Shown: positions 51,289 through 60,403, counted from the stretch's first letter. The stretch is 64,000 bases of DNA from Synergistaceae bacterium (GCA_030533085.1 JAUNJZ010000010.1:1-64000); one strand, 5' to 3'. Translations and numbers: made by a program. The notes: generated by a model not told the origin, from the sequence alone.

Positions 51289-53133
51289 ATGAGAAATGTT
51301 GTCCGAGGTCATGATAGTTTGTCTGTTGTTAAGGTATGGATATGTCTGTTGGCGGCAGTGGCGCTGTGTCTTGTATCTTCTGCTTCTTACGCGAGCATTA
51401 TAAACAGTAACGGCACCAGAAGGTACGTTATCAATGGCGACCATACGTGGGGGTTGTGGAATATTCAGGATGAAGCTATTTCTTCTCTGACTGTAAATGA
51501 TGGTTCAAGCCTAAGGTTATTTTTGGGCGAAGCTGAACCGGGGATATATTGTATCGGCAATATCTACGGGGACGGTAATCTTGAAATATCGGGCGGCGGG
51601 CGGTTATGTGGTGATTATGGCATAGTGGGGCAAGAAGCAAGACTGGTGTCCTATAATGTTTACGGACTTAAAAGCATTAATAGCATAACTCTTACGGCTT
51701 CAGGCATTCTGCCTGGACTCTTTATTTTCCAAGCTTTTCCATATGATAATACCAATTCATATAGGTCTGTTTCGTTGGACAGGCAGATACTCGTCGTTGA
51801 TAATGTAAGGCAGTCTGCGCAGTCTGACATGGAGTCTACCTTCTGTGCGACTGGAGGATATATGAATAAGGATATCTCTATTAACGGTGGCGTGTCCATG
51901 TCGCTTAACAGCAGCGATTTTGCATCCGCCTCCTTAGGCGGTTTTTCAAATGGTTCTTTAAATATAGTTGGCGACAGCGAAATATCAGTAGTCAGTTCCA
52001 CTGTCAAAAATTATTCCGTGAGCAAACAGGTTGGTGGTGTTGGCGCAGTGATTGCAGGCGGAGCTAGTGTCAGTATGTACGATTCCGTTGCGGCATCAAC
52101 CCAAACAGAGATCCTCGGTGATTCTAAATTTGTTCTTAAAGGACAGAGCCGCATAATAGCTAAGGATGTTACGGTCGCCTCAGAGGGGACATTGGAGGGC
52201 TACTTAGGCGTAAATGCAGCTGGACCTGCGATTGGCACGTCAAAGCTGTGGAAAGCGGTATCAGAGGTGGACAGCTCTTATATTGAAATATCGGGGATAT
52301 CATTTACGGGTACTGGAAAACATTATCTGTCTGTCTGCGGCGGAGGTTCTGCCATAACGTATGGCGGTGGTGAAGGAATAAACCTCGTGCAGTCTCCCGG
52401 CAGCGCAGAAAATAAAATACGGGGAGCCTCGGAGATAGTCATAATTGGAGACGCCGCTTTTTCCGGCTTGCGCCGCGGCTATGTTTATTGCGGAGGAACA
52501 GTTTGTGGAGAACGTGCCTCAAGCACTGTTGGCAGCGCGCTGCTTATATTTAAAGATATAGACGCGCGGAATATTCAAGAGTCATTCTCAGGAGTGCTAT
52601 CAGGGCAGGGGTGGAGAACTGAATATCCCACAGGAGATCCTCTCGCTCCTGTGACTACCGATTACACGGATTCCGTTCTCGGCGACAGCGTGCTTATGCT
52701 CGACAACGTGAAGGCTGACATCTCTTCCAGTGACGTTAATGTAAAATATTTCGACGAGATCATTCTAAAAAATAACAGTTCCGTAAAGATGACTACATTT
52801 GACAGCGACCTCAAAAAAGTGACGGTCTCCGGCAGCTGGAGTTCAGCCAGCGGTTCAGTCGATGCCTTGACTTTCAAGGAAGAAGTGAAAAACAGGGATA
52901 TGATAGTTGTAACTGTCGAAGCTGACGCTGTTGCCTCAGGCGTAACGAAAGCAGCCTGGTCTGACGACGGTATGAGGTTGATTGTATATACGGCAGGCTC
53001 TCAACCGCCAACGCCATCAGATGGTGGCTCTGGCGGCGGATGCAGCGCTGGGTGCGGAGTGCTGGCTGTATTTGCGTTTATGGGAATTCCTGCCGTAATC
53101 ACAGCCATAAAAAAATTTAAGCGCTTTGTGTAA
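51289..53133 (+). CDS. secreted surface protein with a Synerg-CTERM-like sorting signal
   Basis: A signal peptide (residues 1-36, ending SSASYA) precedes about 530 residues of beta-rich, Gly/Ser/Val-rich sequence resembling a beta-helix or autotransporter-like passenger. The C-terminus is PSDGGSGGGCSAGCGV, then a hydrophobic helix, then KKFKRFV, the pattern of the Synerg-CTERM sorting domain of Synergistota. It should be exported and processed at the envelope. No catalytic motif is visible; adhesin is a possible role. AAGGGAG precedes ATG. A hairpin follows. Its repressor is divergent. Confidence 0.78.
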   Translation: MRNVVRGHDSLSVVKVWICLLAAVALCLVSSASYASIINSNGTRRYVINGDHTWGLWNIQDEAISSLTVNDGSSLRLFLGEAEPGIYCIGNIYGDGNLEISGGGRLCGDYGIVGQEARLVSYNVYGLKSINSITLTASGILPGLFIFQAFPYDNTNSYRSVSLDRQILVVDNVRQSAQSDMESTFCATGGYMNKDISINGGVSMSLNSSDFASASLGGFSNGSLNIVGDSEISVVSSTVKNYSVSKQVGGVGAVIAGGASVSMYDSVAASTQTEILGDSKFVLKGQSRIIAKDVTVASEGTLEGYLGVNAAGPAIGTSKLWKAVSEVDSSYIEISGISFTGTGKHYLSVCGGGSAITYGGGEGINLVQSPGSAENKIRGASEIVIIGDAAFSGLRRGYVYCGGTVCGERASSTVGSALLIFKDIDARNIQESFSGVLSGQGWRTEYPTGDPLAPVTTDYTDSVLGDSVLMLDNVKADISSSDVNVKYFDEIILKNNSSVKMTTFDSDLKKVTVSGSWSSASGSVDALTFKEEVKNRDMIVVTVEADAVASGVTKAAWSDDGMRLIVYTAGSQPPTPSDGGSGGGCSAGCGVLAVFAFMGIPAVITAIKKFKRFV

Positions 53134-53150
53134 TCTGAATAACTGCTGTT

Positions 53151-53180
53151 ATCGGCGGCGGATGGTTCTCCGCCGCCGAT
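53151..53180. terminator. hairpin after the surface protein gene
   Basis: A 12-bp GC-rich stem (53151-53162 with 53169-53180) lies between converging genes. It lacks a strong T tract on either strand. Confidence 0.6.
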
Positions 53181-53227
53181 AATTTACATTACGAAGCAAC
53201 GCCCGATTATCCAAAGTGTCATCTCCT

Positions 53228-54439
53228 TCAGACAATGATTATCCGCCTTTTGTGTTCTTCGCCGGGGCGGCCGTTTGGTATCAGCTCTTCCCATAATTCG
53301 CAGGCCAACGCCTCGAAGCGCGCCGTTTCCGCGGCGTAACGCGACAGCCGCGCCGCTTTGCCGTAGGTCGTCACGATTGGCAGGGCTGCACGCTCTCTCA
53401 TTTCGTGGAGCAGCTTGCGCCCTTTTTCGTTCATTCCGAGGACGCGGATGTACGGCGGGCCGAGGCGCTGTGCGGCGCGGTTTGTCCAGTGGTCCAGCCC
53501 CAGCAGGATATGTATCGCGGCGCGTCTGATACGCCCGGCGGGGTAGCGTTTCGATGTGCAGGCAGCGAGCCATTCGCTGAAGCTTTTTGAGCTTATGGCC
53601 GCCTCTTTCATTTTAAATTCTATTCCTTCACTGATTTCGGCGATGCCGCCCAATTCACGTGGCGAGGCGCGCAGCAATGAGGCGCGCAGAATTTTCCACA
53701 GAGCGTCGTCGTTGGCGCAGATGCGTCCCTCGTCGATTTTTTTTCTTAATATTGCAGCCGCGGGGGCCGGCATTTTGTCCAGCGCTGCTTCCATGTTTCC
53801 GCTTTTTATCGCCTTTCTGATTGCGGCGGCGCTTGGTATTTCGCTCAGCTCCGCGCTGTTGTAGGCCGAGCCTGTTCTCAGCAGCGGCATAGGCGTTATC
53901 GCGTATTTTTTTTGCTTTATGCGCGCCATGTATGATAAGGCGAGTATGTTATTGCTGCCCGCAAATATGGCCGCGCTGCCCTGTATGGCCTCTTCCGCCG
54001 CGCGCGCGCGCGCCTCGACGAATGAGAGGCCTGAGTTCAGATTTTTTTTCAATGACTGCTTGAAAGCTTCCGGCTCTTCTAGTAGAATATTAATGATGTT
54101 GTCCGAGAGGCAATGAGGGTTTTCTGCGCCAAAAGAAAGGTGTGTGACGCTTTGCGTGGCGGCGAGTATGTCTACAGCGCCGTTTGCGAAAACGCCCGCA
54201 TTGTGCGCTGAAAATGTGACGGGCAGCTCGAGCGCCAGATCGACGCCGCAGGAGAGGGCCATTTCGGCTCTCGTCCATTTATCGGCAAGCGCCGCTTCTC
54301 CGCGCTGGACGAAATTTGACGAGAGTACGACGACTACGGCTTCGGCGCGGCAGAGTTCGCGGGCTTTTTCGATGTGGTAGATGTGCCCTTTATGAAGAGG
54401 GTTGTATTCGGCAATAATCCCGGCTGCGGGATATAGCAT
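53228..54439 (-). CDS. tmcAL: tRNA(Met) cytidine acetate ligase
   Basis: About 403 residues. The N-terminal nucleotidyltransferase site reads GIIAEYNPLHKGHIYHI, with LSSNFVQRGEAALADKWTRAEMAL and ELPVTFSAHNAGVFA, all hallmarks of TmcAL (YlbM/DUF795). The enzyme uses acetate and ATP to acetylate C34 of elongator tRNA(Met). It lies back to back with ackA, which links acetate to acetyl phosphate and ATP; in many Firmicutes it is near ackA or the YceD gene. ATG 54439. Confidence 0.92.
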   Translation of the reverse strand: MLYPAAGIIAEYNPLHKGHIYHIEKARELCRAEAVVVVLSSNFVQRGEAALADKWTRAEMALSCGVDLALELPVTFSAHNAGVFANGAVDILAATQSVTHLSFGAENPHCLSDNIINILLEEPEAFKQSLKKNLNSGLSFVEARARAAEEAIQGSAAIFAGSNNILALSYMARIKQKKYAITPMPLLRTGSAYNSAELSEIPSAAAIRKAIKSGNMEAALDKMPAPAAAILRKKIDEGRICANDDALWKILRASLLRASPRELGGIAEISEGIEFKMKEAAISSKSFSEWLAACTSKRYPAGRIRRAAIHILLGLDHWTNRAAQRLGPPYIRVLGMNEKGRKLLHEMRERAALPIVTTYGKAARLSRYAAETARFEALACELWEELIPNGRPGEEHKRRIIIV

Positions 54440-54519
54440 AGAGATTCCACCGTCCTTTCCTGTATTAGGATACCATAAAGAGGCGGTATGATCAGATTAA
54501 GGGAGGCAATTCAGTTCTA

Positions 54520-55722
54520 ATGAAAATTCTCGTTCTCAACTGCGGCAGTTCCTCATTGAAGTATCAGCTTATCGATACGGACGGCGAAAAGGTTCTCGCA
54601 AAGGGGCTTGTGGAGCGTATCGGCATTGAAGGGTCGCGCATCAAGCACACAAAGACCGGTCAGGATTCCGTGACGCGCGAGGTTCCGTTCCCCGACCATT
54701 CCGCGGCTATCAAATATGTCCTCGGTATCCTCGTAGATCCGGAGCAGGGCGTGCTGAAGAGCCTTGACGAGCTTTCGGCGACGGGACATCGCATAGTCCA
54801 CGGCGGAGAGAAGTTTACGAAGTCCGTTCTGGTGACGCCTGAGGTGGTCAAGGGGATCGAAGAGGTCATTCCTCTCGCGCCGCTGCACAACCCTGCGAAT
54901 CTTCAGGGGCTGAAAGCCGTTATGGACGCTCTTCCCGACAAGCCGAACGTGGTGGTTTTCGACACGGCTTTCCATCAGACGATGCCCCCGAAGGCCTTCA
55001 TCTATGGCATTCCTTACAAGTATTATGAGGAAAACCGCGTGCGCCGTTACGGCTTCCACGGCACGAGCCACGGCTATGTGGCGAACAGGGCGGCGGAAAT
55101 CCTCGGCAAGGATATCAAGGATTTGAAGATAATCACCTGCCATCTCGGAAACGGCAGCTCTATCACAGCGGTGGACGGCGGCAAATCGGTGAATACAAGC
55201 TTCGGCTACGGCACGGCGGAAGGCATCCTTATGGGAACGCGCAGCGGAAATCTTGACCCCTCCGTGATGATATTCCTGATGGAGCAGCTCGGCGACGCGC
55301 AGAAGGTCAGCGACCTTGTCCACAAGCAGTCCGGACTTCTCGGCGTTTCCGGCGTTTCAAGCGACCTGCGCGACGTTGAAGAGGCCGCCAATAACGGCAA
55401 CGAGCGCGCGAAGCTCGCTCAGGATATTCTCATTGCCGGAGTCAAGAAGTACATCGGCTCTTTCGCCGCAGAGATGGGCGGGGTGGACGTCGTCGTATTC
55501 ACGGCCGGAATAGGCGAGAACGGTATCGGTTTCCGCCAGAAGGTCTGTGAAGATATGGAGTTCATGGGGATCAAGATAGACCCAGAAAAGAACAACGTGC
55601 GCGGCAAAGAGGTAATTTTCAGCACGCCAGATTCAAAGGTCACTGTGATGGTAGTCCCGACTGATGAAGAGATGGTCATCGCGCGCGACACGAAGAGATG
55701 CGTTGAGGAAGCAAAGAAATAA
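54520..55722 (+). CDS. ackA: acetate kinase
   Basis: Full length at 400 residues. NCGSSSLKYQLID, GHRIVHGGEKFTKS, VFDTAFHQTMP, RRYGFHGTSHGYVANRAA and CHLGNGSSITAVDGGKSVNTS are all present, as expected for the ASKHA fold. It interconverts acetyl phosphate plus ADP with acetate plus ATP, the last step of fermentative ATP formation. GGGAGG lies about 13 nt before ATG. No pta gene is in the window. The YceD-like gene starts 2 nt after its stop. Confidence 0.97.
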   Translation: MKILVLNCGSSSLKYQLIDTDGEKVLAKGLVERIGIEGSRIKHTKTGQDSVTREVPFPDHSAAIKYVLGILVDPEQGVLKSLDELSATGHRIVHGGEKFTKSVLVTPEVVKGIEEVIPLAPLHNPANLQGLKAVMDALPDKPNVVVFDTAFHQTMPPKAFIYGIPYKYYEENRVRRYGFHGTSHGYVANRAAEILGKDIKDLKIITCHLGNGSSITAVDGGKSVNTSFGYGTAEGILMGTRSGNLDPSVMIFLMEQLGDAQKVSDLVHKQSGLLGVSGVSSDLRDVEEAANNGNERAKLAQDILIAGVKKYIGSFAAEMGGVDVVVFTAGIGENGIGFRQKVCEDMEFMGIKIDPEKNNVRGKEVIFSTPDSKVTVMVVPTDEEMVIARDTKRCVEEAKK

Positions 55723-55724
55723 AT

Positions 55725-56309
55725 ATGGAAAGCTATCTGATCTCGGCTCCCGAAAACTGGAAATGCAGGCTGGTCTTATCCGCCGTGCCTAAAGACGGCG
55801 CGCCTTATACGGATAAATTCACCGTGCCTGTCGACCGGCCTGTGAGTTACTGGGATCAGATATATACGCTGCTCTCCGACCCGGAGGTTTATGTCGAGGC
55901 TTTTCGCTCAGAGGGGCGCATAGTCGCCGCCATATCGCTGCGCGCCAGGGTCAGCGCACCCTGCGCGCGCTGCCTTGACAGCGCGGCCTGCGATATAGAG
56001 AGCGAGCTGCGCTACATATTTTCTCTTCGCCGCGACGAGGGCAAGCGGGATGAAAACGCTTCGGTGCAGGATGGGGAAGAGGATATAATCCTACTTGATT
56101 CGTGGGAGGACGAGATCGACCTTGCCCAGCTCGTCTGGGAGACGCTGATAACGGCTCTTCCTGCGGCGATCCTCTGTTCCCCGGATTGCAAAGGGCTTTG
56201 TCCGCAGTGCGGCGCGAATCTCAATAACGGCCCGTGCGGCTGCAAAGGGGAAAAGGGCGACCCGCGTCTTGAAATTTTGAAAGATTTTATTAAAGACGAA
56301 GAAAAATAG
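55725..56309 (+). CDS. YceD-like (DUF177) zinc-binding protein
   Basis: A 194-residue protein with the DUF177 core. VSAPCARCLDSA (CxxC) lies in the middle and CSPDCKGLCPQCGANLNNGPCGC at the C-terminus, together a likely metal site. It is typically encoded just before rpmF, as here; in E. coli YceD affects 23S rRNA accumulation. The acidic stretch DEGKRDENASVQDGEEDI and LDSWEDEIDLAQLVWE are typical of the family. It starts 2 nt after ackA. Confidence 0.88.
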   Translation: MESYLISAPENWKCRLVLSAVPKDGAPYTDKFTVPVDRPVSYWDQIYTLLSDPEVYVEAFRSEGRIVAAISLRARVSAPCARCLDSAACDIESELRYIFSLRRDEGKRDENASVQDGEEDIILLDSWEDEIDLAQLVWETLITALPAAILCSPDCKGLCPQCGANLNNGPCGCKGEKGDPRLEILKDFIKDEEK

Positions 56310-56391
56310 TACTGCAAAAAAAACGGATTTAGTGATAAAATTGACCGGTTGGAAAAAAGTTCCGGCGAAGATTTAAGGGGGGAAATAAATA

Positions 56392-56592
56392 ATGGCAACT
56401 CCAAAGAGGCGAGTATCCCACTCCCGCACACACAACCGCAAGGCGCACTGGCTTGGTTCGCTTGAAGGCCCCAGCCTCACATCCTGCAAGCATTGCGGAG
56501 AAACGATCGAGACCTACCGCGCCTGCCCGGCGTGCGGCTATTATAGAGGCCGTCAGGTCATCAAAATTGCAGAAGAAAAGACGACGGACTAG
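56392..56592 (+). CDS. rpmF: 50S ribosomal protein L32
   Basis: At 66 residues it has ATPKRRVSHSRTHNRKAHW at the start and a zinc ribbon CKHCGETIETYRACPACGYYRGRQV, so it is the zinc-binding (C+) form. GGGGGGA lies about 10 nt before ATG. It sits in the common yceD-rpmF-plsX order, here with fapR inserted before plsX and a terminator-like hairpin between. Confidence 0.96.
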   Translation: MATPKRRVSHSRTHNRKAHWLGSLEGPSLTSCKHCGETIETYRACPACGYYRGRQVIKIAEEKTTD

Positions 56593-56613
56593 TTCATTCT
56601 GACAGTTTGAAAG

Positions 56614-56646
56614 ATGGGACGAGAGCTATGGCTTTTGTCCCATTTT
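56614..56646 (+). terminator. probable terminator after rpmF
   Basis: ATGGGAC (56614-56620) pairs with GTCCCAT (56637-56643), with an inner partly paired loop and a TTTTCC tail. Confidence 0.6.
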
Positions 56647-56816
56647 CCATTTTGCAGGGCGCGCCGGATATTCCCGTATCAATGATGCGTTGAGCCGCGC
56701 TTATGTGCGTCTGTGAGAATTAAACGATCGCTATCGGTTCCTCTGCTTTCTTCCGATAATCTTCCCTGCCAGAGAATAAATCAAAAAAAATCATAATAGA
56801 ATTCCGCTTAAAGCCC

Positions 56817-56845
56817 TTGACAACAGAGGGTTCATATAATATCTT
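56817..56845 (+). promoter_or_regulatory. probable promoter of the fatty-acid operon
   Basis: TTGACA (56817-56822) and TATCTT (56840-56845) are 17 nt apart. A TATAAT at 56835 is too close to be the partner. Transcription would start near 56852. Confidence 0.55.
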
Positions 56846-56853
56846 GTCTGGTG

Positions 56854-56870
56854 TTATGACCTGCTCTTAA
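56854..56870 (+). promoter_or_regulatory. candidate FapR operator
   Basis: TTATGACCTGCTCTTAA matches the Bacillus FapR site TTAGTACCTAGTCTTAA, recalled from memory, at 13 of 17 positions and is partly palindromic. It covers the predicted transcription start just upstream of fapR, where a repressor would block initiation. Confidence 0.5.
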
Positions 56871-56895
56871 ATATTGTTTGTTTAAGGAGAGAGAG

Positions 56896-57486
56896 ATGCG
56901 TTCGGAAGGCAGAAAGCAGAGGCATGTAAAGCTCGTCAGGCTGATAGAATCAAACCCGATGATGACGGACGAGGAGATATCGTCGAAGCTCAGCGTCAGC
57001 CTCAGCACGGTTCGCCTTGACCGCGGGCTGCTTGGTATTCCGGAGCTGCGCGAGCGTATGAGGGCTATGGCGGAGCAGGCAGCCAGCCGTCTGAAATCTC
57101 TGCGCGACGACGAAGTCGTAGGCGAGCTTCTTGGACTGGAGCCAAATTTATGGGCGCTCTCGATGCTCTCAACGACGCCGGAAATGGCCTTTCGTCAGAC
57201 GGACATGGTCGGGGATTACCATATATACACGCAGGCGGCCTCGCTTGCCATCGCCACCATTGAGGCGGAGATGGTCGTCGTCGCGACGGCCCGTCTTAAA
57301 TATTGCCAGCCGGCGCATATCGGAGAAAAGATAGTCGCAAGATCTAAAGTCGGTACCCATAAGGGCAACAAGTATGTCGTAAGCGTCCATTCCCAGATCG
57401 GCGAGAGGGAAATATTTGTCGGGCGTTTCGTCGTTGCCGCGATTGAAGCTTACAATAAAGAAAAATTGGGGGACGAAATATGCTGA
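56896..57486 (+). CDS. fapR: FapR, malonyl-CoA-responsive repressor of fatty-acid synthesis
   Basis: An N-terminal helix-turn-helix (residues 8-55: RQRHVKLVRLIESNPMMTDEEISSKLSVSLSTVRLDRGLLGIPE-like text) is joined to a hotdog-fold effector domain (about 90-190, with ATARLKYCQPAHIGEKIVARSKV and GREIFVGRFVVAAIE-like strands). In Bacillus, malonyl-CoA binding releases the protein from DNA. AAGGAGAG precedes ATG 56896; an in-frame TTG at 56878 is less likely. It heads the operon and overlaps plsX by 7 nt. Confidence 0.9.
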   Translation: MRSEGRKQRHVKLVRLIESNPMMTDEEISSKLSVSLSTVRLDRGLLGIPELRERMRAMAEQAASRLKSLRDDEVVGELLGLEPNLWALSMLSTTPEMAFRQTDMVGDYHIYTQAASLAIATIEAEMVVVATARLKYCQPAHIGEKIVARSKVGTHKGNKYVVSVHSQIGEREIFVGRFVVAAIEAYNKEKLGDEIC

Positions 57487-58493
57487 TAGCACTGGATGCC
57501 ATGGGGGGCGACCATGCGCCCGAAGAGCCGTGCAAGGGGGCGGTGATCGCATGCAGGGAAAAACCTCATCTCTCGATTGCGCTTGTAGGCGACAGCGAAA
57601 AGATAAAACCGATCATTGAAAAGGCCGAAAGGAATGTGCGCGCCCGTCTCAGCATAGTACATACCGACGAAGTGATAACGGGGAGCGATTCACCCTCGCT
57701 CTCGATCAGGAGGAAGAAGGGCTCCAGCCTTGTCGTCGGCTTTGAGATGGTACGCTCGCGCGAGGCTGACGGCATCGTATCATCGGGAAACACCGGAGCG
57801 ATAGCCGCCGGAGCCGTGCTTCTGCTGGGGCGCATTCCAGGGATAGACCGTCCGGGGCTGGGCGCGGTGCTGCCGGTGCTGGGGCGCTCCACGCTGCTGA
57901 TGGACGTTGGGGGCACTGTGCGCTGCAAGCCTATAAATCTGCTGCAATTCGCGCAGATGGGTTCGATATATATGAAGCTCTTCCAGCATGTTGAAAATCC
58001 CTCCGTGCGCCTTTTGAGCAACGGCGAGGAGACGACAAAGGGAGACGACGTGATATCGGCGGCGCGCGAGCTGATAAAGGCCAGCAGCCTCAATTTTCAG
58101 GGCTACGCCGAGGGCAAGGACATACCGAACGGGATAGCCGACGTGGTGGTATGCGACGGCTTCACGGGCAACGTAGTTATAAAATTCGGAGAGGGGCTCG
58201 GCGAGCTGCTGAGAAGCCAGTTCAAGGAGGAATATATACATCACACTCTTCCCAAGATAGGGCTTTTTTTCATGTGGCCCGCTATGAAGCGCGTGATGGG
58301 CCGCTTTGACTGGGAAAAATACGGCGGTTCTCCCGTGCTGGGAGTAAACGGCAGCGTGGTGAAGGTGCATGGGCGTTCGACGGCAAACGCGATAGCCCAC
58401 GCGATAACAGGAGCCGCGACATTTATAGAACACAACGGCGTTGACAGGATAAAAGAAGAGATAACAAGAGGCGTTGCAAATGACAATGATTAA
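57480..58493 (+). CDS. plsX: phosphate acyltransferase PlsX
   Basis: Full length at 337 residues. IALDAMGGDHAPEEPCKGAV opens it, and SSGNTGAIAAGAVLLLGRIPGIDRPGL and DVGGTVRCKPINLLQFAQMG follow. It makes acyl phosphate from acyl-ACP for phospholipid synthesis at the membrane surface. Its start overlaps fapR and its end overlaps fabH, so the three genes are translationally linked, the usual order in FapR-regulated operons. Confidence 0.96.
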   Translation: MLIALDAMGGDHAPEEPCKGAVIACREKPHLSIALVGDSEKIKPIIEKAERNVRARLSIVHTDEVITGSDSPSLSIRRKKGSSLVVGFEMVRSREADGIVSSGNTGAIAAGAVLLLGRIPGIDRPGLGAVLPVLGRSTLLMDVGGTVRCKPINLLQFAQMGSIYMKLFQHVENPSVRLLSNGEETTKGDDVISAARELIKASSLNFQGYAEGKDIPNGIADVVVCDGFTGNVVIKFGEGLGELLRSQFKEEYIHHTLPKIGLFFMWPAMKRVMGRFDWEKYGGSPVLGVNGSVVKVHGRSTANAIAHAITGAATFIEHNGVDRIKEEITRGVANDND

Positions 58494-59448
58494 CGGATAT
58501 CCCGTGAAAATTGCGGGAACCGGGAAGTATATTCCTGAAAAAATAATGACGAATTTCGATTTTGAAAAATTTCTCGACACCAGCAACGAATGGATCGAGA
58601 GCCGTACCGGCATAAAAAAGCGTCACATCGCCTCCAAAGAGGAAAGGTGCAGCGACCTGGCTTTCAAGGCCGGAGCGGCCGCCCTTGAGGATGCCGGAAT
58701 AAGCGCCGGAGAGCTTGACCTTATCGTTGTGGCCACTGATACGCCCGACACATACTGCCCATGCACGGCGGCGAAGGTACAGGGAATGCTTGGCGCGGAG
58801 AAGGCAGGAGCCTACGATGTGATAGCCGGCTGCACCGGCAGCCTCACTGCGATGCTCACGGCCATCGGCGGCATATCCAGCGGCGTATGGAACAATGTGC
58901 TGGTTATCGGCTCCGAGGATTTTGCCGAGGTGCTTGACTGGAACGACCGCAGCACCTGCATACTCTTCGGCGACGGCGCGGGGGCCTGCGTGCTTTCGCG
59001 TTCGGATGATGAAAATGTGCGTTTCATATCAGGCGAGCTGCTGGCGGACGGAAAAAAATACGATCTTATAACGATAGACAAAGAAGATGGGCGCGACTCT
59101 CCCGTGCTGCGCATGAAGGGGTCGGAGGTATTCCGTTTTGTAAATACCCATCTTCCCGCGTTTCTCAAAGACTTCTGCGACAAATCAGGCATAATCCCGG
59201 CCGACGTGGATTTCTGGGTGCTTCATCAGGCCAACACTAGGATCATCGACGGCCTTTTCAAGCGTCTGGGGGCGTCGAGCGAACGCACGCTTACCAATCT
59301 TGAGAACTACGGCAACACCTCCGCCGCATCTTTAATGATAACCCTTGACGAAACGATGAAGGCTGGGCGCATAAAGAGCGGAGACAAGGTTGTATTCACC
59401 GCGTTCGGCGCTGGAATGACGCTCGGCGCGCTGCTCTACGCCGCATAG
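58480..59448 (+). CDS. fabH: 3-oxoacyl-ACP synthase III
   Basis: About 322 residues. The catalytic triad is visible: Cys in DVIAGCTGSLTAML (about 115), His in VLHQANTRIID and Asn in NLENYGNTSAAS. It condenses acetyl-CoA with malonyl-ACP to start fatty-acid synthesis. Three starts are in frame; AAGAGG is best spaced for ATG 58480. It overlaps plsX by 14 nt. Confidence 0.95.
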   Translation: MTMINGYPVKIAGTGKYIPEKIMTNFDFEKFLDTSNEWIESRTGIKKRHIASKEERCSDLAFKAGAAALEDAGISAGELDLIVVATDTPDTYCPCTAAKVQGMLGAEKAGAYDVIAGCTGSLTAMLTAIGGISSGVWNNVLVIGSEDFAEVLDWNDRSTCILFGDGAGACVLSRSDDENVRFISGELLADGKKYDLITIDKEDGRDSPVLRMKGSEVFRFVNTHLPAFLKDFCDKSGIIPADVDFWVLHQANTRIIDGLFKRLGASSERTLTNLENYGNTSAASLMITLDETMKAGRIKSGDKVVFTAFGAGMTLGALLYAA

Positions 59449-59461
59449 GGAGTAAATGACG

Positions 59462-60403
59462 ATGTTTGAAAACAATCCCGTAACCAAACTTTTGAAAATC
59501 AAGTATCCTATCATACAGGGCGGAATGGCATGGGTGGCAGACGCCGAGCTGGCGGCGGCCGTAAGCAACGGCGGCGGGCTTGGGGTCATCGCGGCGGCCA
59601 GTATGCCGCCGGAAGCGCTTGAAAAAGAGCTGTTGAAGATAAAGAGGCTGACAGACAAGCCATTCGGCCTCAATATAATGCTCATGTCTCCGACAGCCGG
59701 AGACGCTCTCGACTTGGCGGCAAAATACCGCGTTCCCGTTGTCACGACCGGAGCGGGACTGCCCGGTAAAGTTCTGGAACGGCTCAAGCCTCTCGGAACT
59801 ACGGTAATGCCCGTGGTCGCCTCCGTCTCACACGCGGAGCGCATAGCGAAGCAGGGGGCCGACGCCGTGATAGCGGAAGGCACAGAGGCCGGCGGGCATA
59901 TTGGCGAGATAACCACGATGAACCTCGTCCCCCAGATAGCCGACGCTGTCAGTATCCCGGTCATAGCGGCCGGCGGCATCGCGGACGGCAGAGGGGCGGC
60001 GGCGGCTTTCGCGCTGGGGGCCAAGGGGGTTCAGGTAGGGACGCGCTTCGTCTGCGCCGACGAGTGCACTGTCCACATAAACTATAAAGAGAAGATAATC
60101 AGCTCGAACGACCGCGCCACGGTCGTTACGGGACGTTCGCTCGGTCATCCGGTGCGCGCGCTGAAAAATAAATTCACAAAACAATTTGAAAGGCTGGAAA
60201 GCAGCGGAGCGCCGGCAGCCGAACTTGAGGCGCTTGGCTCCGGCAAGCTGCGCCTCGCCGTGGTCGAGGGAGACACAGAGATGGGTTCTCTTATGGCCGG
60301 GCAGTCCGCCGGGCTGGTAAATGCCGTCGAGCCGGCGGCCGTCATTATTGAGAGCATTATCTCTCAGATGAATAACATACTTTCAGAAATGGCGAGGTTA
60401 TAA
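59462..60403 (+). CDS. fabK: enoyl-ACP reductase II (FMN-dependent)
   Basis: A nitronate-monooxygenase-like TIM barrel with IKYPIIQGGMAWVADAELAAAVSNGGGLGVI at the start, TTGAGLPGKVLERLK, EGTEAGGHIGEITTM and the flavin-phosphate loop AAGGIADGRGAAAAFALGAKGVQVGTRF. FabK replaces FabI for the last reduction of elongation, using FMN, and its holders are typically resistant to triclosan. GGGAG is 8-9 nt before ATG 59462; ATG 59456 lies too close. Confidence 0.94.
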   Translation: MFENNPVTKLLKIKYPIIQGGMAWVADAELAAAVSNGGGLGVIAAASMPPEALEKELLKIKRLTDKPFGLNIMLMSPTAGDALDLAAKYRVPVVTTGAGLPGKVLERLKPLGTTVMPVVASVSHAERIAKQGADAVIAEGTEAGGHIGEITTMNLVPQIADAVSIPVIAAGGIADGRGAAAAFALGAKGVQVGTRFVCADECTVHINYKEKIISSNDRATVVTGRSLGHPVRALKNKFTKQFERLESSGAPAAELEALGSGKLRLAVVEGDTEMGSLMAGQSAGLVNAVEPAAVIIESIISQMNNILSEMARL

